A stretch of 64,000 nt of DNA from Opitutus sp. (GCA_013821985.1 PNJQ01000003.1:34760-98759); one strand, 5' to 3'; positions 34,283 to 43,262 are shown, counted from the first letter of the stretch. Numbers and translations: made by a program. Notes: a model not told the origin generated them from the sequence alone.

Positions 34283-34702
34283 ATGACTCATCTCTTTAAT
34301 CAAATTGCCCCGCGCCTCTCTCGGGCTGTGCGTCGCAACGATGACAACGCGACGACCACCACAGACCAAACGCCTGAGCTCACGCTCAAGCCCGCTTACG
34401 AACTCAAGGAGACCGGCGACGCGTGGGGTCTTGTCGTCCACCTGCCCGGCGTGGCGAAGGAAGGCCTCGAGTTCACCGCGGAGGAAGGAGTCATTCGCCT
34501 GACCGGCCGCCGTTCCTGGCAGAAGCCCGAAGGCTGGACGCAACTCTACCGCGAGTCCGCCGATGCTCCGTTTGCGCTCGAACTCGAGCACGACAACTCG
34601 GTCGATGTGGAAAAGATCCACGCCGAGCTGAAGGAAGGCGTGCTGCGCGTCTCGCTGCCGAAGACCGAGGCCGTGAAGCCGCGCAAGATCGCCGTCAACT
34701 GA
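34283..34702 (+). CDS. small heat-shock protein, Hsp20 family (second copy)
   Basis: The product (139 aa) is a diverged Hsp20. ATG at 34283 follows GGAGGAATTCACC, a good ribosome site. The crystallin domain has YELKETGDAWGLVVHLPGVAKEGLEFTAEEGVIRLTG and ends in AELKEGVLRVSLPKTEAVKPRKIAV. It shares the family core with the first copy but differs in the N-terminal arm, so the pair may form mixed oligomers. It is the last gene of a two-gene operon; hairpins follow its stop. Confidence 0.93.
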   Translation: MTHLFNQIAPRLSRAVRRNDDNATTTTDQTPELTLKPAYELKETGDAWGLVVHLPGVAKEGLEFTAEEGVIRLTGRRSWQKPEGWTQLYRESADAPFALELEHDNSVDVEKIHAELKEGVLRVSLPKTEAVKPRKIAVN

Positions 34703-34715
34703 ACGCGAAGGGTAG

Positions 34716-34773
34716 GGCGGTGAGTCCCTTCACCGCCGCCGCAGGCTCCGAACGGGTTGAGGTCAACCCGTTC
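34716..34773. repeat. two stacked intergenic hairpins
   Basis: GGCGGTGA-GTCCCT-TCACCGCC (34716-34737) is followed by GAACGGGTTGA-GG-TCAACCCGTTC (34750-34773), both perfect inverted repeats of 8 and 11 bp. They lie between the second Hsp20 gene and the next gene. Neither has a T-tract, so they look like an intergenic repeat element or RNA-processing site rather than a terminator. Confidence 0.6.
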
Positions 34774-34835
34774 CACCTTCCTGCCGACCTTGTTTTTCAG
34801 GGGTAACGTCCGCGCCTCGTGTGGGCGCGGGCGAG

Positions 34836-34869
34836 CCGTCGGAGTCCGCTGAGCGGCTCCGGCGGTTTT
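34836..34869 (+). terminator. rho-independent terminator of the Hsp20 operon
   Basis: A long hairpin with pairs CCG/CGG, CGGAG/CTCCG and CCGC/GCGG, one or two unpaired bases, and a TGA loop is followed by TTTT. It ends 55 bases before the next gene's start, which supports starting that gene at 34925. Confidence 0.75.
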
Positions 34870-34924
34870 CTTTGGAGCGGTTTGTTTGCTCGCGACTCCG
34901 GCGGCGGGGCGTTTGGCTGGCACC

Positions 34925-35542
34925 ATGATCCCGCTGGTTGGCATCGGTCTCTTTGGCGCGTTCGTCGGCGTGTTGATCTGGATCGGCCGGAAACAACATC
35001 GACGTCTGCTCGTGAATCTCGAGGCGCTCGCGCAGCGACATGGCCTCAAGCTCGTTTTGAGCCGCGGGATGACGAATTCGCGCCAGGTCGTCGAAGGCGC
35101 GGTGCGCGGCCGCACGGTGCGGTTCTGGTCATTCGCGACGGGCGGCGGCAAGTCGCGGCAGTTCTGGGTCGCGGTCGGCGTGCAGCCGCGGCGCGTGGGC
35201 GCGTTCACGTTCCGCATCGAGCCGCAGGGCATCGCGGCGCGGCTGGCGGAATTGTTCGGCGCGAAGGAAATCCAAGTGGGCGATCCACGCTTCGACGAGG
35301 CGTGGTTCGTGCGGACAAGCCATCCCGCGGAGTTCGGCGCCGGCCTGCTCCCGGAGATCCGCGAGAAGCTGATGGCCGCGCGCGCCGCTGGGGCAAAGGG
35401 CGAATTCAAATGCGAGGACGGCTTCGTCTTCTACGTGCAGAATGGCTTTTTCTCGAAGGACGAGACGGTCGCGCTGCTCGAGAGCATGCTGCCGTTGTTG
35501 TCGGATCTCGCCGATGTTGCCGAGGTTTGCGCCGCGGAATAG
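34925..35542 (+). CDS. single-pass membrane protein of unknown function
   Basis: The product (205 aa) starts MIPLVGIGLFGAFVGVLIWIG, one membrane helix. The rest is a soluble domain with GLKLVLSRGMTNSRQVVEGAVRGR, an apparent beta-meander (VRFWSFATGGGKSRQFWVAV) and FKCEDGFVFYVQNGFF near the C-terminus. It does not match a family I know. The upstream ORF-track start at 34886 lies just after the Hsp20 terminator and is less likely. It converges on the TerC gene with 23 bp between stop codons. Confidence 0.68.
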   Translation: MIPLVGIGLFGAFVGVLIWIGRKQHRRLLVNLEALAQRHGLKLVLSRGMTNSRQVVEGAVRGRTVRFWSFATGGGKSRQFWVAVGVQPRRVGAFTFRIEPQGIAARLAELFGAKEIQVGDPRFDEAWFVRTSHPAEFGAGLLPEIREKLMAARAAGAKGEFKCEDGFVFYVQNGFFSKDETVALLESMLPLLSDLADVAEVCAAE

Positions 35543-35565
35543 ACGCGCGGTGGCAGCGCGTCGTT

Positions 35566-36516
35566 CTACTCCGGCTTCCGCTGGGACGGGATCATCACCG
35601 AGGCGAGGATCGAGGCCGCGAGCACCGCGCCGATGATGCCGAGAGAGATGTGGATGGGCACCGACACGTATTGCGAGGCGATCATCTTGAAGCCGACAAA
35701 CACGAGGATCACCGCGAGTCCGATGTTCAGGTAGCGGAACAGCTGCATGATGCCGGAAACGGCGAAGTAGAGGGAGCGCAGACCGAGGATCGCGAAGATA
35801 TTCGATGTGAAAACGATGAACTCGTTTCGCGTGATCGCGATTACCGCGGGGATGGAATCGAGCGCGAACATCACGTCGGTCGTCTCGACCACGAGCAGCA
35901 CGAGGAACATCGGTGTGGCGTGCAGTTTGCCGTGCGGTCGGACGAAGAAGTGTCCGCCGTGGAACTCCGGCGTCACCGGGAGAAATTTGCGCGCCAGCTT
36001 GACCAGCGGATTTTTCTCCGGCTCGAAGCCGTCCGCTTTTTTCGGGATGGCCAGTTTGATGCCGGTATAAACGAGGAACGCGCCGAAAACGTAGATGATC
36101 CAGTGGAACCGGTTGATGAGCGAGATGCCGGCGAAAATGAACACGGCCCGCATCAACACGGCGCCGAGGATGCCCCAGAACAGCACGCGGTGCTGGTAGC
36201 GTGGATCGACGCGGAAGTATTGGAAAATGACGATGAAGACGAAGACGTTATCGACGCTCAGACACAGCTCGACGATGTAGCCGGTGAAAAACTCGAGCCC
36301 CGCCTGGGAGCCCATTCTCTGTGAGACGAGGAGGTTGAACGCCATGGCCAGGCCAAACCACACGGCGCACCACGCCAGCGCCTCGCGCAGGCTGACCGCG
36401 TGGCTCTTGCGATTGAACACGCCGAGATCGAGCGCGAGCATCGCGGCCACAAACGCCAGAAACCCGGCCCAAGCCCACCAGGGCATCGTGCTGAACATCG
36501 CAATAGAAGGTGCCAT
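35566..36516 (-). CDS. TerC family integral membrane protein
   Basis: The product (316 aa from MAPSIAMFSTMPWW) is an inner-membrane protein with about nine helices, of the TerC/Alx family linked to tellurite resistance and metal-ion (manganese) export. Two acidic membrane motifs are present: GYIVELCLSVDNVFVFIVIF and VVETTDVMFALDSIPAVIAITRN, which carry the negatively charged residues that define the family. A start at 36498 is possible. Its starts diverge from the MscS gene with 127 bp between them. Confidence 0.9.
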   Translation of the reverse strand: MAPSIAMFSTMPWWAWAGFLAFVAAMLALDLGVFNRKSHAVSLREALAWCAVWFGLAMAFNLLVSQRMGSQAGLEFFTGYIVELCLSVDNVFVFIVIFQYFRVDPRYQHRVLFWGILGAVLMRAVFIFAGISLINRFHWIIYVFGAFLVYTGIKLAIPKKADGFEPEKNPLVKLARKFLPVTPEFHGGHFFVRPHGKLHATPMFLVLLVVETTDVMFALDSIPAVIAITRNEFIVFTSNIFAILGLRSLYFAVSGIMQLFRYLNIGLAVILVFVGFKMIASQYVSVPIHISLGIIGAVLAASILASVMIPSQRKPE

Positions 36517-36643
36517 GAAGGCGCGAAGTTTGCGGTCCGCCGCGGCCCCGGCAAGAGGCGAAACCGGGTGAAATAACCGGGGCGATGGGTCGGGCTTAGT
36601 CTTTGACATCACCTCGGAGGGGTCTTTCTAGAGGTTTCGCACC

Positions 36644-37921
36644 ATGATTCTTCGCCGGATACTTCTCACGCTCGGGTTCACCTTGGTTGTCGGGATCGGC
36701 TGGGCCCAGGACGCCGCCAAGACCGCGGCCGCCGCGGAAAAGACCACTGCCACCGAGGCCGCCGCAGTGGTGGTCACCGGTCAGGCCACTGCGCGCACCC
36801 CGGATTTCCTCGAGCATATCGTGGATGTCGTGCTCGAGTCATTGCATGTGTCGAATTCCGGCAACACCGTGACGCACTACGTCATCGCGATGGTGTTTCT
36901 CGTCGGCGCGCTGTTCATGCGCCACGTCCTCACGAAGATCGTTTTCGGTTTTCTCAAGCGCCTTGCCGCGCGCACGCGCACGACGCTCGACGACAAGTTG
37001 TTTCCGGCGCTCGAAACTCCGGCCGCCACGCTGATCATGCTGCTCGGCATTGTGGCCGCGCTGAAGGTGCTGAAGCTGTCGGAGGCGAGCGATGGAGCCG
37101 TGCGAGTCGGTTCGACCATTGCGCTCTCGCTCGTGTTGTTTTGGGGATTGCTGCGGGCGTTTGGCAGCGTGCTCGACCACGCGGGGGAACTGGCGCGCGC
37201 GAAGCAGTTGGGCATCGCGGCCTTCATGCCGTGGATCAAGAAGTCGCTCCTCACGGTCTTCTTTGTCGTCGGTCTGCTGATGATCGTGCAAAGCATGGGC
37301 TTTGACGTGAAGGCGCTCCTCGCCGGCCTGGGCATCGGTGGCCTGGCGTTCGCGCTCGCCGCGCAGGACACCATCGCGAATATTTTCGGCTCGATCGTGG
37401 TGGCGATCGATCAGCCGTTCAAAATCGGCGAGTTCGTGCGCATCGGGCCGTTTCTCGGTGGAGTGGAGGATATCGGTTTGCGCTCCACCAAGCTCCGGGC
37501 GCTCGACAAATCACTCGTCACGATCCCGAACAAAACCGTCGCCGCCGAGGCGATCACGAATCTGTCCCGGTTCACTCAGCGCCGCGTCGAACAGGTGATT
37601 GGCCTGACCTACGACACGCCCGCGGCGAAGATGGACGAGATCGTGGCGGAAATCCGACGCATCATCGAGAGCAAGCCGGAGATCATCACTTCGGAGACGC
37701 ACGTGTATTTTCGCGACTACAGCGCCTCGTCGCTCGATATCTGGATTGTCTATGTGTTCGCGTCACCCGACTTCGTGCAACACATGAAGATTCGCCAGCA
37801 GATCAACCTCGAGATCATGCGCGCCGTCGAAGCGCGTGGGCTGTCGTTCGCGTTTCCCACGCAAACGGTGCATGTTGCCTCCTTGCCCACTCCCGCGCCG
37901 GCGAATCCGGCGACGAATTAA
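36644..37921 (+). CDS. MscS-type mechanosensitive channel with signal peptide
   Basis: The product (425 aa) begins with a signal peptide (MILRRILLTLGFTLVVGIGWAQ) and a short Ala-rich linker, then membrane helices at about residues 80-250 and the pore helix plus beta domain: AGLGIGGLAFALAAQDTIANIFGSIVVAID, QPFKIGEFVRIGPF and LVTIPNKTVAAEAI. These match small-conductance mechanosensitive channels, which open on hypo-osmotic shock in the inner membrane. The signal peptide suggests an N-terminal periplasmic segment, as in larger family members. Confidence 0.92.
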   Translation: MILRRILLTLGFTLVVGIGWAQDAAKTAAAAEKTTATEAAAVVVTGQATARTPDFLEHIVDVVLESLHVSNSGNTVTHYVIAMVFLVGALFMRHVLTKIVFGFLKRLAARTRTTLDDKLFPALETPAATLIMLLGIVAALKVLKLSEASDGAVRVGSTIALSLVLFWGLLRAFGSVLDHAGELARAKQLGIAAFMPWIKKSLLTVFFVVGLLMIVQSMGFDVKALLAGLGIGGLAFALAAQDTIANIFGSIVVAIDQPFKIGEFVRIGPFLGGVEDIGLRSTKLRALDKSLVTIPNKTVAAEAITNLSRFTQRRVEQVIGLTYDTPAAKMDEIVAEIRRIIESKPEIITSETHVYFRDYSASSLDIWIVYVFASPDFVQHMKIRQQINLEIMRAVEARGLSFAFPTQTVHVASLPTPAPANPATN

Positions 37922-38049
37922 AGGGGCGCGGCGGGGGCAAATGGAGCCGCGGCGCCCTCGCCGCGGTTGGGGCTCTTCGGCGGAACAATACGCGCCTACG
38001 GCAGCCCGTCCCCAAGGAATGGGGGTGAACTCGCGCGTCCCGGACGACC

Positions 38050-39183
38050 TCAGTCGAGCGTCTGCCGATAGCGCTTGAGGCCGACCGTCATCGCCACCGC
38101 CATGAAGAGCAGGATCGGCCAGAGTTCGGGCAGGATCTCCGCGACCCCGTTTCCCTTGAGCAAAATCCCGCGGACGATGCGGAGGAAATGCGTCAGTGGC
38201 AGACACGAGCCGAGCACCTGCGCCCAGTCGGGCATGCCGCGGAACGGAAACATGAAACCTGAAAGCAGGATCGACGGCAGGAAGAAAAAGAAGGCCATCT
38301 GCACCGCCTGCAGTTGATTTTGCGCGAGGGTGGAAAACGTGATTCCCACCGCGAGGTTCGCGGCGATGAAGAGAAACGCGATCGCATAGACGAGCGGAAT
38401 GCTGCCCACGAGCGGGACGTGGAAGAGGAACGCCGCCGCGAGCAGGATCAGCGTCAACTGCACGTAGCCGACGATGATGTAGGGCAGGATTTTTCCCGCC
38501 ATCACCTCAAAGGGGCGAACGGGGGTGGCGAGGAGGTTTTCCATCGTGCCGCGCTCGCGTTCGCGCGTGATGGCGAGCGCGGTGATGATGATCATGGTCA
38601 TCGTCAGCACGACGCCCATCAGGCCGGGAACGACGTTGTATTGCGTGATGTTTTCCGGGTTGTAGTGCGCATGCAGGCGCAGGTCGATCGGTCCCGCGCG
38701 ATCGCGCAGATGGGCGAGCGGGCCTTTCAGGTCCCGATCGAAAATGTTGCCGGCGAGCGCGCGCACCGCGGCGACGGCGGGGCCGGTGGCGGCCGGATCG
38801 GTGGCGTCGGCCTCAAGGAGCAGAGCGGGGCGTTCGCCGCGCAGGATGCGCCGCGAAAAATCGATGGGAATGTTCAGCACGAATTGCACCTCGCCGAGCT
38901 GCAGCAATTCCCGCGCTTCGTCCTCGGTGCGCACCTCTCGCACGACGGAGAAATACTCGCTGTGTTTCATCGCCCAGACGAGCGTCCGTGAAAACGGGCC
39001 GTGGTCGGCACTCAGCACCGCGGTCGGCAGGTGCTTGGGGTCCGAGTTGATCGCAAAGCCGAAGAGCATCAACTGCAGCAGCGGAATGCCGACCATCATC
39101 GCGAACGTCACGCGGTCGCGCTTCATCTGCACGAATTCCTTCAGCACAACCGCCCAGAAACGATGGAACGCAAAGCGGCTCAT
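38050..39183 (-). CDS. ABC-2 type exporter permease
   Basis: The product (377 aa) is an ABC-2 permease: a first helix (MMVGIPLLQLMLFGFAIN), a periplasmic loop of about 170 residues, and five more helices with REREGTMENLLATPVRPFEVMAGK and VRGILLKGNGVAEI, which match the YhhJ/YbhR-type drug and lipid exporter permeases. It lies 121 bp downstream of the ATPase gene. Only one permease is present, so the exporter may be a homodimer or use another subunit encoded elsewhere. Confidence 0.9.
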   Translation of the reverse strand: MSRFAFHRFWAVVLKEFVQMKRDRVTFAMMVGIPLLQLMLFGFAINSDPKHLPTAVLSADHGPFSRTLVWAMKHSEYFSVVREVRTEDEARELLQLGEVQFVLNIPIDFSRRILRGERPALLLEADATDPAATGPAVAAVRALAGNIFDRDLKGPLAHLRDRAGPIDLRLHAHYNPENITQYNVVPGLMGVVLTMTMIIITALAITRERERGTMENLLATPVRPFEVMAGKILPYIIVGYVQLTLILLAAAFLFHVPLVGSIPLVYAIAFLFIAANLAVGITFSTLAQNQLQAVQMAFFFFLPSILLSGFMFPFRGMPDWAQVLGSCLPLTHFLRIVRGILLKGNGVAEILPELWPILLFMAVAMTVGLKRYRQTLD

Positions 39184-39304
39184 GCCTTGATCCCTTTCGC
39201 GCGGACCGCGCCGTGATAAAGGTCAGCCGCCCCGCAGGGGCCATCACTCAACTTGTCTCCGAATAGGTGACAAGACGGCGGGTCGGACGGTGTCGGTGTC
39301 GCCC

Positions 39305-40240
39305 TCATTTGAAGTTATCCTTGGCGTGGTCCATCAGACAGATGAACACGTCCTCGAGGCTGCTCGCGACGCGCCGCCACTGGTGACGGGGATCGCGCAC
39401 GGCCGCGATAGCGGCTTCGAGCGCAGCGGTGTCGTGGCCGGAGACGTGCAGCGTGTTGCCGAACGGGACAACCTGCTCGACCCCGGGACACCCGCGCAGG
39501 CGCTCGGCTACTTCGTAAAGCTCCGGTCCGGTCGCTTCCCACGTCGAAAGGCTCGCGCTCGCGACCACTTCGCTCACGGTGCCCCGGGCGAGGAGTTCGC
39601 CATATGCGAGGTAGGCGAGGCGGTGGCAGCGCTCCGCTTCGTCCATGTAGTGCGTGGTGATGAGCACCGTGAGACCCTCGGCAGCGAGCGCGTGGATTTC
39701 GTCCCAGAAATCGCGGCGTGCCTTCGGATCGACCCCCGCGGTCGGCTCGTCGAGCAGCAGCAGTTTGGGCGAGTGAATCAGGCATGCCGCGAGGGCGAGG
39801 CGCTGTTTCCAGCCGCCGGACAGCTGCCCGGCGAGTTGCGCGCTGCGTCCCTGCAAGCCGAGTCGTTCGAGCGCGCGTTCGACGGCCTGCTTGCGGTCCG
39901 GCACGGCATAAACGCGGGCGATGAAATCCAGGTTTTCGCGAATGCTGAGGTCCTCGTAATAACTGAATTTTTGCGTCATGTAGCCGACGTGCGTGCGGAT
40001 CTCGCGTTGCTGGCGGAGCACGTCGTAGCCGAGGCAGGTGCCGTGTCCGCCGTCGGGCGTGAGCAAACCGCAGAGCATGCGGATGAACGTCGTCTTGCCG
40101 CTCCCATTCGGCCCGAGAAATCCGTAGATCTCGCCCTGCCTCACCTGCAGATCGATGCCGTTGACGACGGTTTTGCTGCCGAAGCGTTTCGTGATGCCCG
40201 CGACGTCGATGACGAACTTTGGCTCGCTGGCGCTCATCAA
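39305..40240 (-). CDS. ABC exporter ATP-binding protein
   Basis: The product (311 aa) is the nucleotide-binding subunit of an ABC-2 exporter. Walker A is GPNGSGKTTF, the signature is LSGGWKQRLALA, Walker B is KLLLLDEPTAGVD, and the H-loop is ITTHYMDEA. The C-terminal 80 residues (SSLEDVFICLMDHAKDN) match the YbhF/CcmA-like extension. The start overlaps the last bases of the membrane fusion protein gene by 4 bp, showing translational coupling and a single operon. Confidence 0.94.
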   Translation of the reverse strand: MMSASEPKFVIDVAGITKRFGSKTVVNGIDLQVRQGEIYGFLGPNGSGKTTFIRMLCGLLTPDGGHGTCLGYDVLRQQREIRTHVGYMTQKFSYYEDLSIRENLDFIARVYAVPDRKQAVERALERLGLQGRSAQLAGQLSGGWKQRLALAACLIHSPKLLLLDEPTAGVDPKARRDFWDEIHALAAEGLTVLITTHYMDEAERCHRLAYLAYGELLARGTVSEVVASASLSTWEATGPELYEVAERLRGCPGVEQVVPFGNTLHVSGHDTAALEAAIAAVRDPRHQWRRVASSLEDVFICLMDHAKDNFK

Positions 40241-41202
40241 CGGCGGACATCGACCGGCTGACCCGGATGAAAATCGCGCGCGGCTGCCGCGTCGATCGGC
40301 TGTGCTTCGATCATGAACACGAGCTTCGCGCGATTCTCGCGATTGTAGAGAATGGGCGGCGTGTATTCCGGCTGGGGGGAGAGGTAGGAGATGCGTGCGG
40401 CGATCGCGTTGGCGCGGCCGCTGACGTGGACTTGCACGGTGTCCCCCGCCTTCAAGTTCGCGAACTCCGCCTCGGGCACGAAGAAGCGCACCTTGAGATT
40501 CTCCGGGGGCAACAGCGACACGACCGGTGCGCCCGCGGGCACGAACTCGCCTTCGCGATAAAGGGTGTCGTAGATGAGCGCGCTGGCCGTCGCCACGGGG
40601 GATTTTTGCGCGAGGCTCCAGGCGGCGCGATCGACGGCGGCGCGCGCGGCGGCGGCATCAGCTTCGGCGGCCGTGATTACATCGGCGCGGGCGCCGAGCT
40701 GGGCAGTGGCCAACTGGGCCTCGGCGCCAGCGACCTGTTTCAAGTTCGCCTCATGCGTGAGCCGGGCGCGATCGAGGTCGTCGTCGCTCACCACCTTCGC
40801 ATCATGCAGGCGGGCGAGCCGGGCGAACTCGCGTGCCGAGAGATCGGCCGCGGCGGCGGCCTGGGCGACGCGGGCTTCGAGGGCGGCGAGTTCGGTCGGG
40901 CGCTGGCCCTTGGAAAGATCGGCGACTTTCGCCTCGGCTTGGCGGAGGCGTTCGACGGCCTCGCGATGCGTCGCCTGCTCGGCCGCCTGTTCGAGGCGGA
41001 AAAGCGGCGTGCCGGTCTCGATCCGCGTGCCGCGCGTTACGGCGAGGTGTTCGAGTCGTCCGGCGAGTGGTGCGGCGACATGCACGAACTCGCCCTCGAA
41101 GTAACCTTGCCAAAGTCCGGTCGAAGGCGCGCGGCGGCAGCCCGCGAGTGCGGCGAGCGCGAGCACGGCGCAGAGAAATTTAACGGCCGAATAATTTTTC
41201 AT
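40237..41202 (-). CDS. HlyD-type membrane fusion protein (lipoprotein)
   Basis: The product (321 aa) has a lipoprotein signal, MKNYSAVKFLCAVLALAALAGC, so it should be anchored in the inner membrane facing the periplasm. Residues 25-70 hold the first half of the lipoyl/barrel-sandwich domain (VAAPLAGRLEHLAVTRGTRIETG), a coiled-coil hairpin spans about 80-190, and the second half plus a beta-barrel follows (LYREGEFVPAGAPVVSLLPPENLKVRFFVPE). It links the ABC exporter to an outer-membrane channel. Order is TetR-MFP-ATPase-permease. Confidence 0.9.
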   Translation of the reverse strand: MKNYSAVKFLCAVLALAALAGCRRAPSTGLWQGYFEGEFVHVAAPLAGRLEHLAVTRGTRIETGTPLFRLEQAAEQATHREAVERLRQAEAKVADLSKGQRPTELAALEARVAQAAAAADLSAREFARLARLHDAKVVSDDDLDRARLTHEANLKQVAGAEAQLATAQLGARADVITAAEADAAAARAAVDRAAWSLAQKSPVATASALIYDTLYREGEFVPAGAPVVSLLPPENLKVRFFVPEAEFANLKAGDTVQVHVSGRANAIAARISYLSPQPEYTPPILYNRENRAKLVFMIEAQPIDAAAARDFHPGQPVDVRR

Positions 41203-41812
41203 AGTCTTTGCGACCGGCGGGCGTGAGCAGGCCGCCGAAGAAGAGGTTCATGGCGCGTTCAAAGGTTTCATGGGGTGCAAGGCGGAGGTGTTCGAGATTG
41301 GCCGGTTGCATCAGGCCCTGCATCGCGTGCAGGAGAAATTCGCCCGCGAATTGCGGGTCGAGATCCGGACGCACCTTGCCGCTCAACTGACCCTGCTCGA
41401 TGAGCCGGCCGAAAATGTAGGGGATGTTCTTGCGTCGCAGGTCGGAGATCAGGTCGTGCAACGCCGGCGCGAAACGTTGCAGATCGCGGAAGAGATGCGG
41501 CGAAAGCTGCCCAAGCCGCTGCAGCATGCCGCCGGTGAAACCACGGAGTTTCTCGGCGAAGGTCAGCCGGCGATCCGAGAGGATCGCGTCGGCCTCGGTG
41601 CGCACTTCGCGGGCAAATTCCTCGATCGCGGTGCGCACGAGTTCCTCCTTTCCGTCGAAATGCTGGTAGAGCGTTTTCTTGCTCATGCCGAGTTCGACCG
41701 CGAGATCGTCCATCGTCAGCGCGCTGTAACCGCGCGCGAACAACTGGGCGCGCGCCGCCCGCAGAATGCGACGACGGCCGGCGTGAGTGGAATCGAGGGT
41801 GGGAACGGTCAT
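41180..41812 (-). CDS. TetR family transcriptional regulator
   Basis: The product (210 aa) has an N-terminal helix-turn-helix domain, RRILRAARAQLFARGYSALTMDDLAVELGMSKKTLYQHFDGKEELV, matching the TetR consensus nearly throughout, and a helical ligand-binding C-terminus. It overlaps the start of the membrane fusion gene by 23 bp, so it should be cotranscribed with and control the exporter, as CecR (YbiH) does for YbhFSR in E. coli. Its inducer is unknown. Confidence 0.93.
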   Translation of the reverse strand: MTVPTLDSTHAGRRRILRAARAQLFARGYSALTMDDLAVELGMSKKTLYQHFDGKEELVRTAIEEFAREVRTEADAILSDRRLTFAEKLRGFTGGMLQRLGQLSPHLFRDLQRFAPALHDLISDLRRKNIPYIFGRLIEQGQLSGKVRPDLDPQFAGEFLLHAMQGLMQPANLEHLRLAPHETFERAMNLFFGGLLTPAGRKDYEKLFGR

Positions 41813-41964
41813 AGCCTGAGGAAACTAAAAACGTATTCTTAGTTTCCACGCAAGCCGCATCTGTGCACCCCAGCGGGGCGAACGGCTAGCGGCGACGTGG
41901 TTGACCTCCGCGCTCCGGAGTGAAGAGGCCAGGCCTCGCTCCCGTCCGCCGTGGGTGGGGCGGG

Positions 41965-42330
41965 TCAGTCGCGTCCGCCGCGATCGTCGCCGAAGCGGCG
42001 GGGACCCCCACGGCCGCCTCCGCGCCCGCCGCCGGAGCCGCCGCGATCGCCGCCTCCGCCGCTGCGCGGCGGGCGTTCCTCGCGCGGTCGGGCGAGACTC
42101 ACCGTCATCGCGCGACCGCTCATCTCGTGCCCATGAAATTTCTCGACCGCTTTGTTCGCGTCCTCGGGGCTGCCCATCGTGACGAAGGCGAAGCCGCGTG
42201 ATCGGCCGCTGATTTTGTCGAAGACGATTTCGACGACGCTGACGACGCCGACCTGGGCGAAGAGCCCCTCGAGGTCCTGCGCCGTGGTGGTGAACGGGAT
42301 GTTCCCGACGTAGAGCTTGCTGTTGTCCAT
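41965..42330 (-). CDS. glycine-rich RNA-binding protein (single RRM)
   Basis: The product (121 aa) is a single RRM protein with an RNP2 motif KLYVGNIPFTTT and an RNP1 motif GRSRGFAFVTM, and a disordered C-terminal tail rich in Gly/Arg/Asp (GGGGDRGGSGGGRGGG). This layout is that of cyanobacterial and plant glycine-rich RNA-binding proteins, often cold-induced. The start is the ATG at 42330; the 421-residue ORF in the track is an artifact. It is a monocistronic gene as far as I can see. Confidence 0.92.
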   Translation of the reverse strand: MDNSKLYVGNIPFTTTAQDLEGLFAQVGVVSVVEIVFDKISGRSRGFAFVTMGSPEDANKAVEKFHGHEMSGRAMTVSLARPREERPPRSGGGGDRGGSGGGRGGGRGGPRRFGDDRGGRD

Positions 42331-42542
42331 GGGGGTGCGGGCGGCGTTGCGCGGAGGTCGCCCGTTCCCGGCGGTCGGGATTCGAATCGTCGGCGAACGC
42401 GACACGGCGTCCGCCGGAAACTCTGCGTGGCGAGGAGAGTCTGCAAAACAACCGGAGCCCAACGTGGGGCAGTCTGCGTCGGACCAGCGGCGGAGCAAGT
42501 GCGCAAATATCGCGCGCGATCGCCAGCGCGACTCCCGCTGGC

Positions 42543-43130
42543 TCAGTCCGGCGGAAACGGCGCGGCGCTGCCGCCGAGGTGGCGCCAGTCGCGCCGCAAC
42601 ACGCCGTAGAACACCACGTCTTCGAACCGGCCATTTTTCCACATCATGCGCGGACTCGTGCCCTCGCGTTTCATCCCGATCTTCAGCAGCACGCGCCCTG
42701 AGGCTGGGTTGGTGCCGTAATGGTGGGCCTGCACGCGGTTCAGCTCCAGCACGCGAAAGGCAAAATCCGTCACCGCGGCCGCCGCCTCGGTGGCGAAGCC
42801 GTGGCTCCAATACGGCACGCCGATCCAGTAGCCGAGTTCGGCACGCGCGTGTTCCTCGGCGATGGTCAGCCCCATGGAGCCGATGAGTGCCCCTTGATTT
42901 TTCAGCGTGACCGCGAGCGCCAGGATGCGATGTGCGGCCCACTCGGCGCCGTGCGTTGCGATCCATTGCTCCGCCGCTCCATCGGGATAGGGGTGCGGAA
43001 TCAACGCGGTGGCGTTCGCCACTTCGCGTGCTCCGGCGAGCTGTTGCACGAAAGGCGCGTCGGTGAGATCGAACCCGCGCAGCAGGAGGCGCGGCGTTTC
43101 GATGACCGGGAATTCCGCCGGAAACTGCAT
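42543..43130 (-). CDS. GNAT acetyltransferase of the RimJ/RimL type
   Basis: The product (195 aa) is a GNAT protein of the RimJ/RimL class, which acetylate N-terminal residues of ribosomal proteins or small amines. Core motifs: IETPRLLLRGFDLTDA at the N-terminus, LIGSMGLTIAEEHARAELGYWIGVPYWSHGFATEA with the CoA loop, and NPASGRVLLKIGMKREG. Substrate is unknown. It diverges from the SWIB gene; 132 bp separate the starts. Confidence 0.88.
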   Translation of the reverse strand: MQFPAEFPVIETPRLLLRGFDLTDAPFVQQLAGAREVANATALIPHPYPDGAAEQWIATHGAEWAAHRILALAVTLKNQGALIGSMGLTIAEEHARAELGYWIGVPYWSHGFATEAAAAVTDFAFRVLELNRVQAHHYGTNPASGRVLLKIGMKREGTSPRMMWKNGRFEDVVFYGVLRRDWRHLGGSAAPFPPD

Positions 43131-43184
43131 TGTGCGGAAAGCTGGCGCGGCGTTTGCCGGGCGGCGAGGTGAAATTCAAGCGGA

Positions 43185-43223
43185 TTTCTCCTCTGAGAAA
43201 GGTGATTTTCCCTCTAGAAAATC
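43185..43223. promoter_or_regulatory. two small adjacent hairpins between GNAT and SWIB genes
   Basis: TTTCTC-CTCT-GAGAAA (43185-43200) is followed after GGT by GATTTTC-CCTCTA-GAAAATC (43204-43223). Both are perfect, and both loops contain CTCT. They sit between divergent genes, just upstream of TTGCAT (43225). They may be protein-binding sites or a leader structure. Confidence 0.4.
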
Positions 43224-43262
43224 GTTGCATCGCCCCCGTGCCGTTCTAATACGGGAAGCACT

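Noticed and set aside
42370-42395. GATTCGAATC, resembling a tRNA T-loop
   Set aside because: No acceptor stem, anticodon arm or discriminator is found around it; it is just a palindromic sequence.
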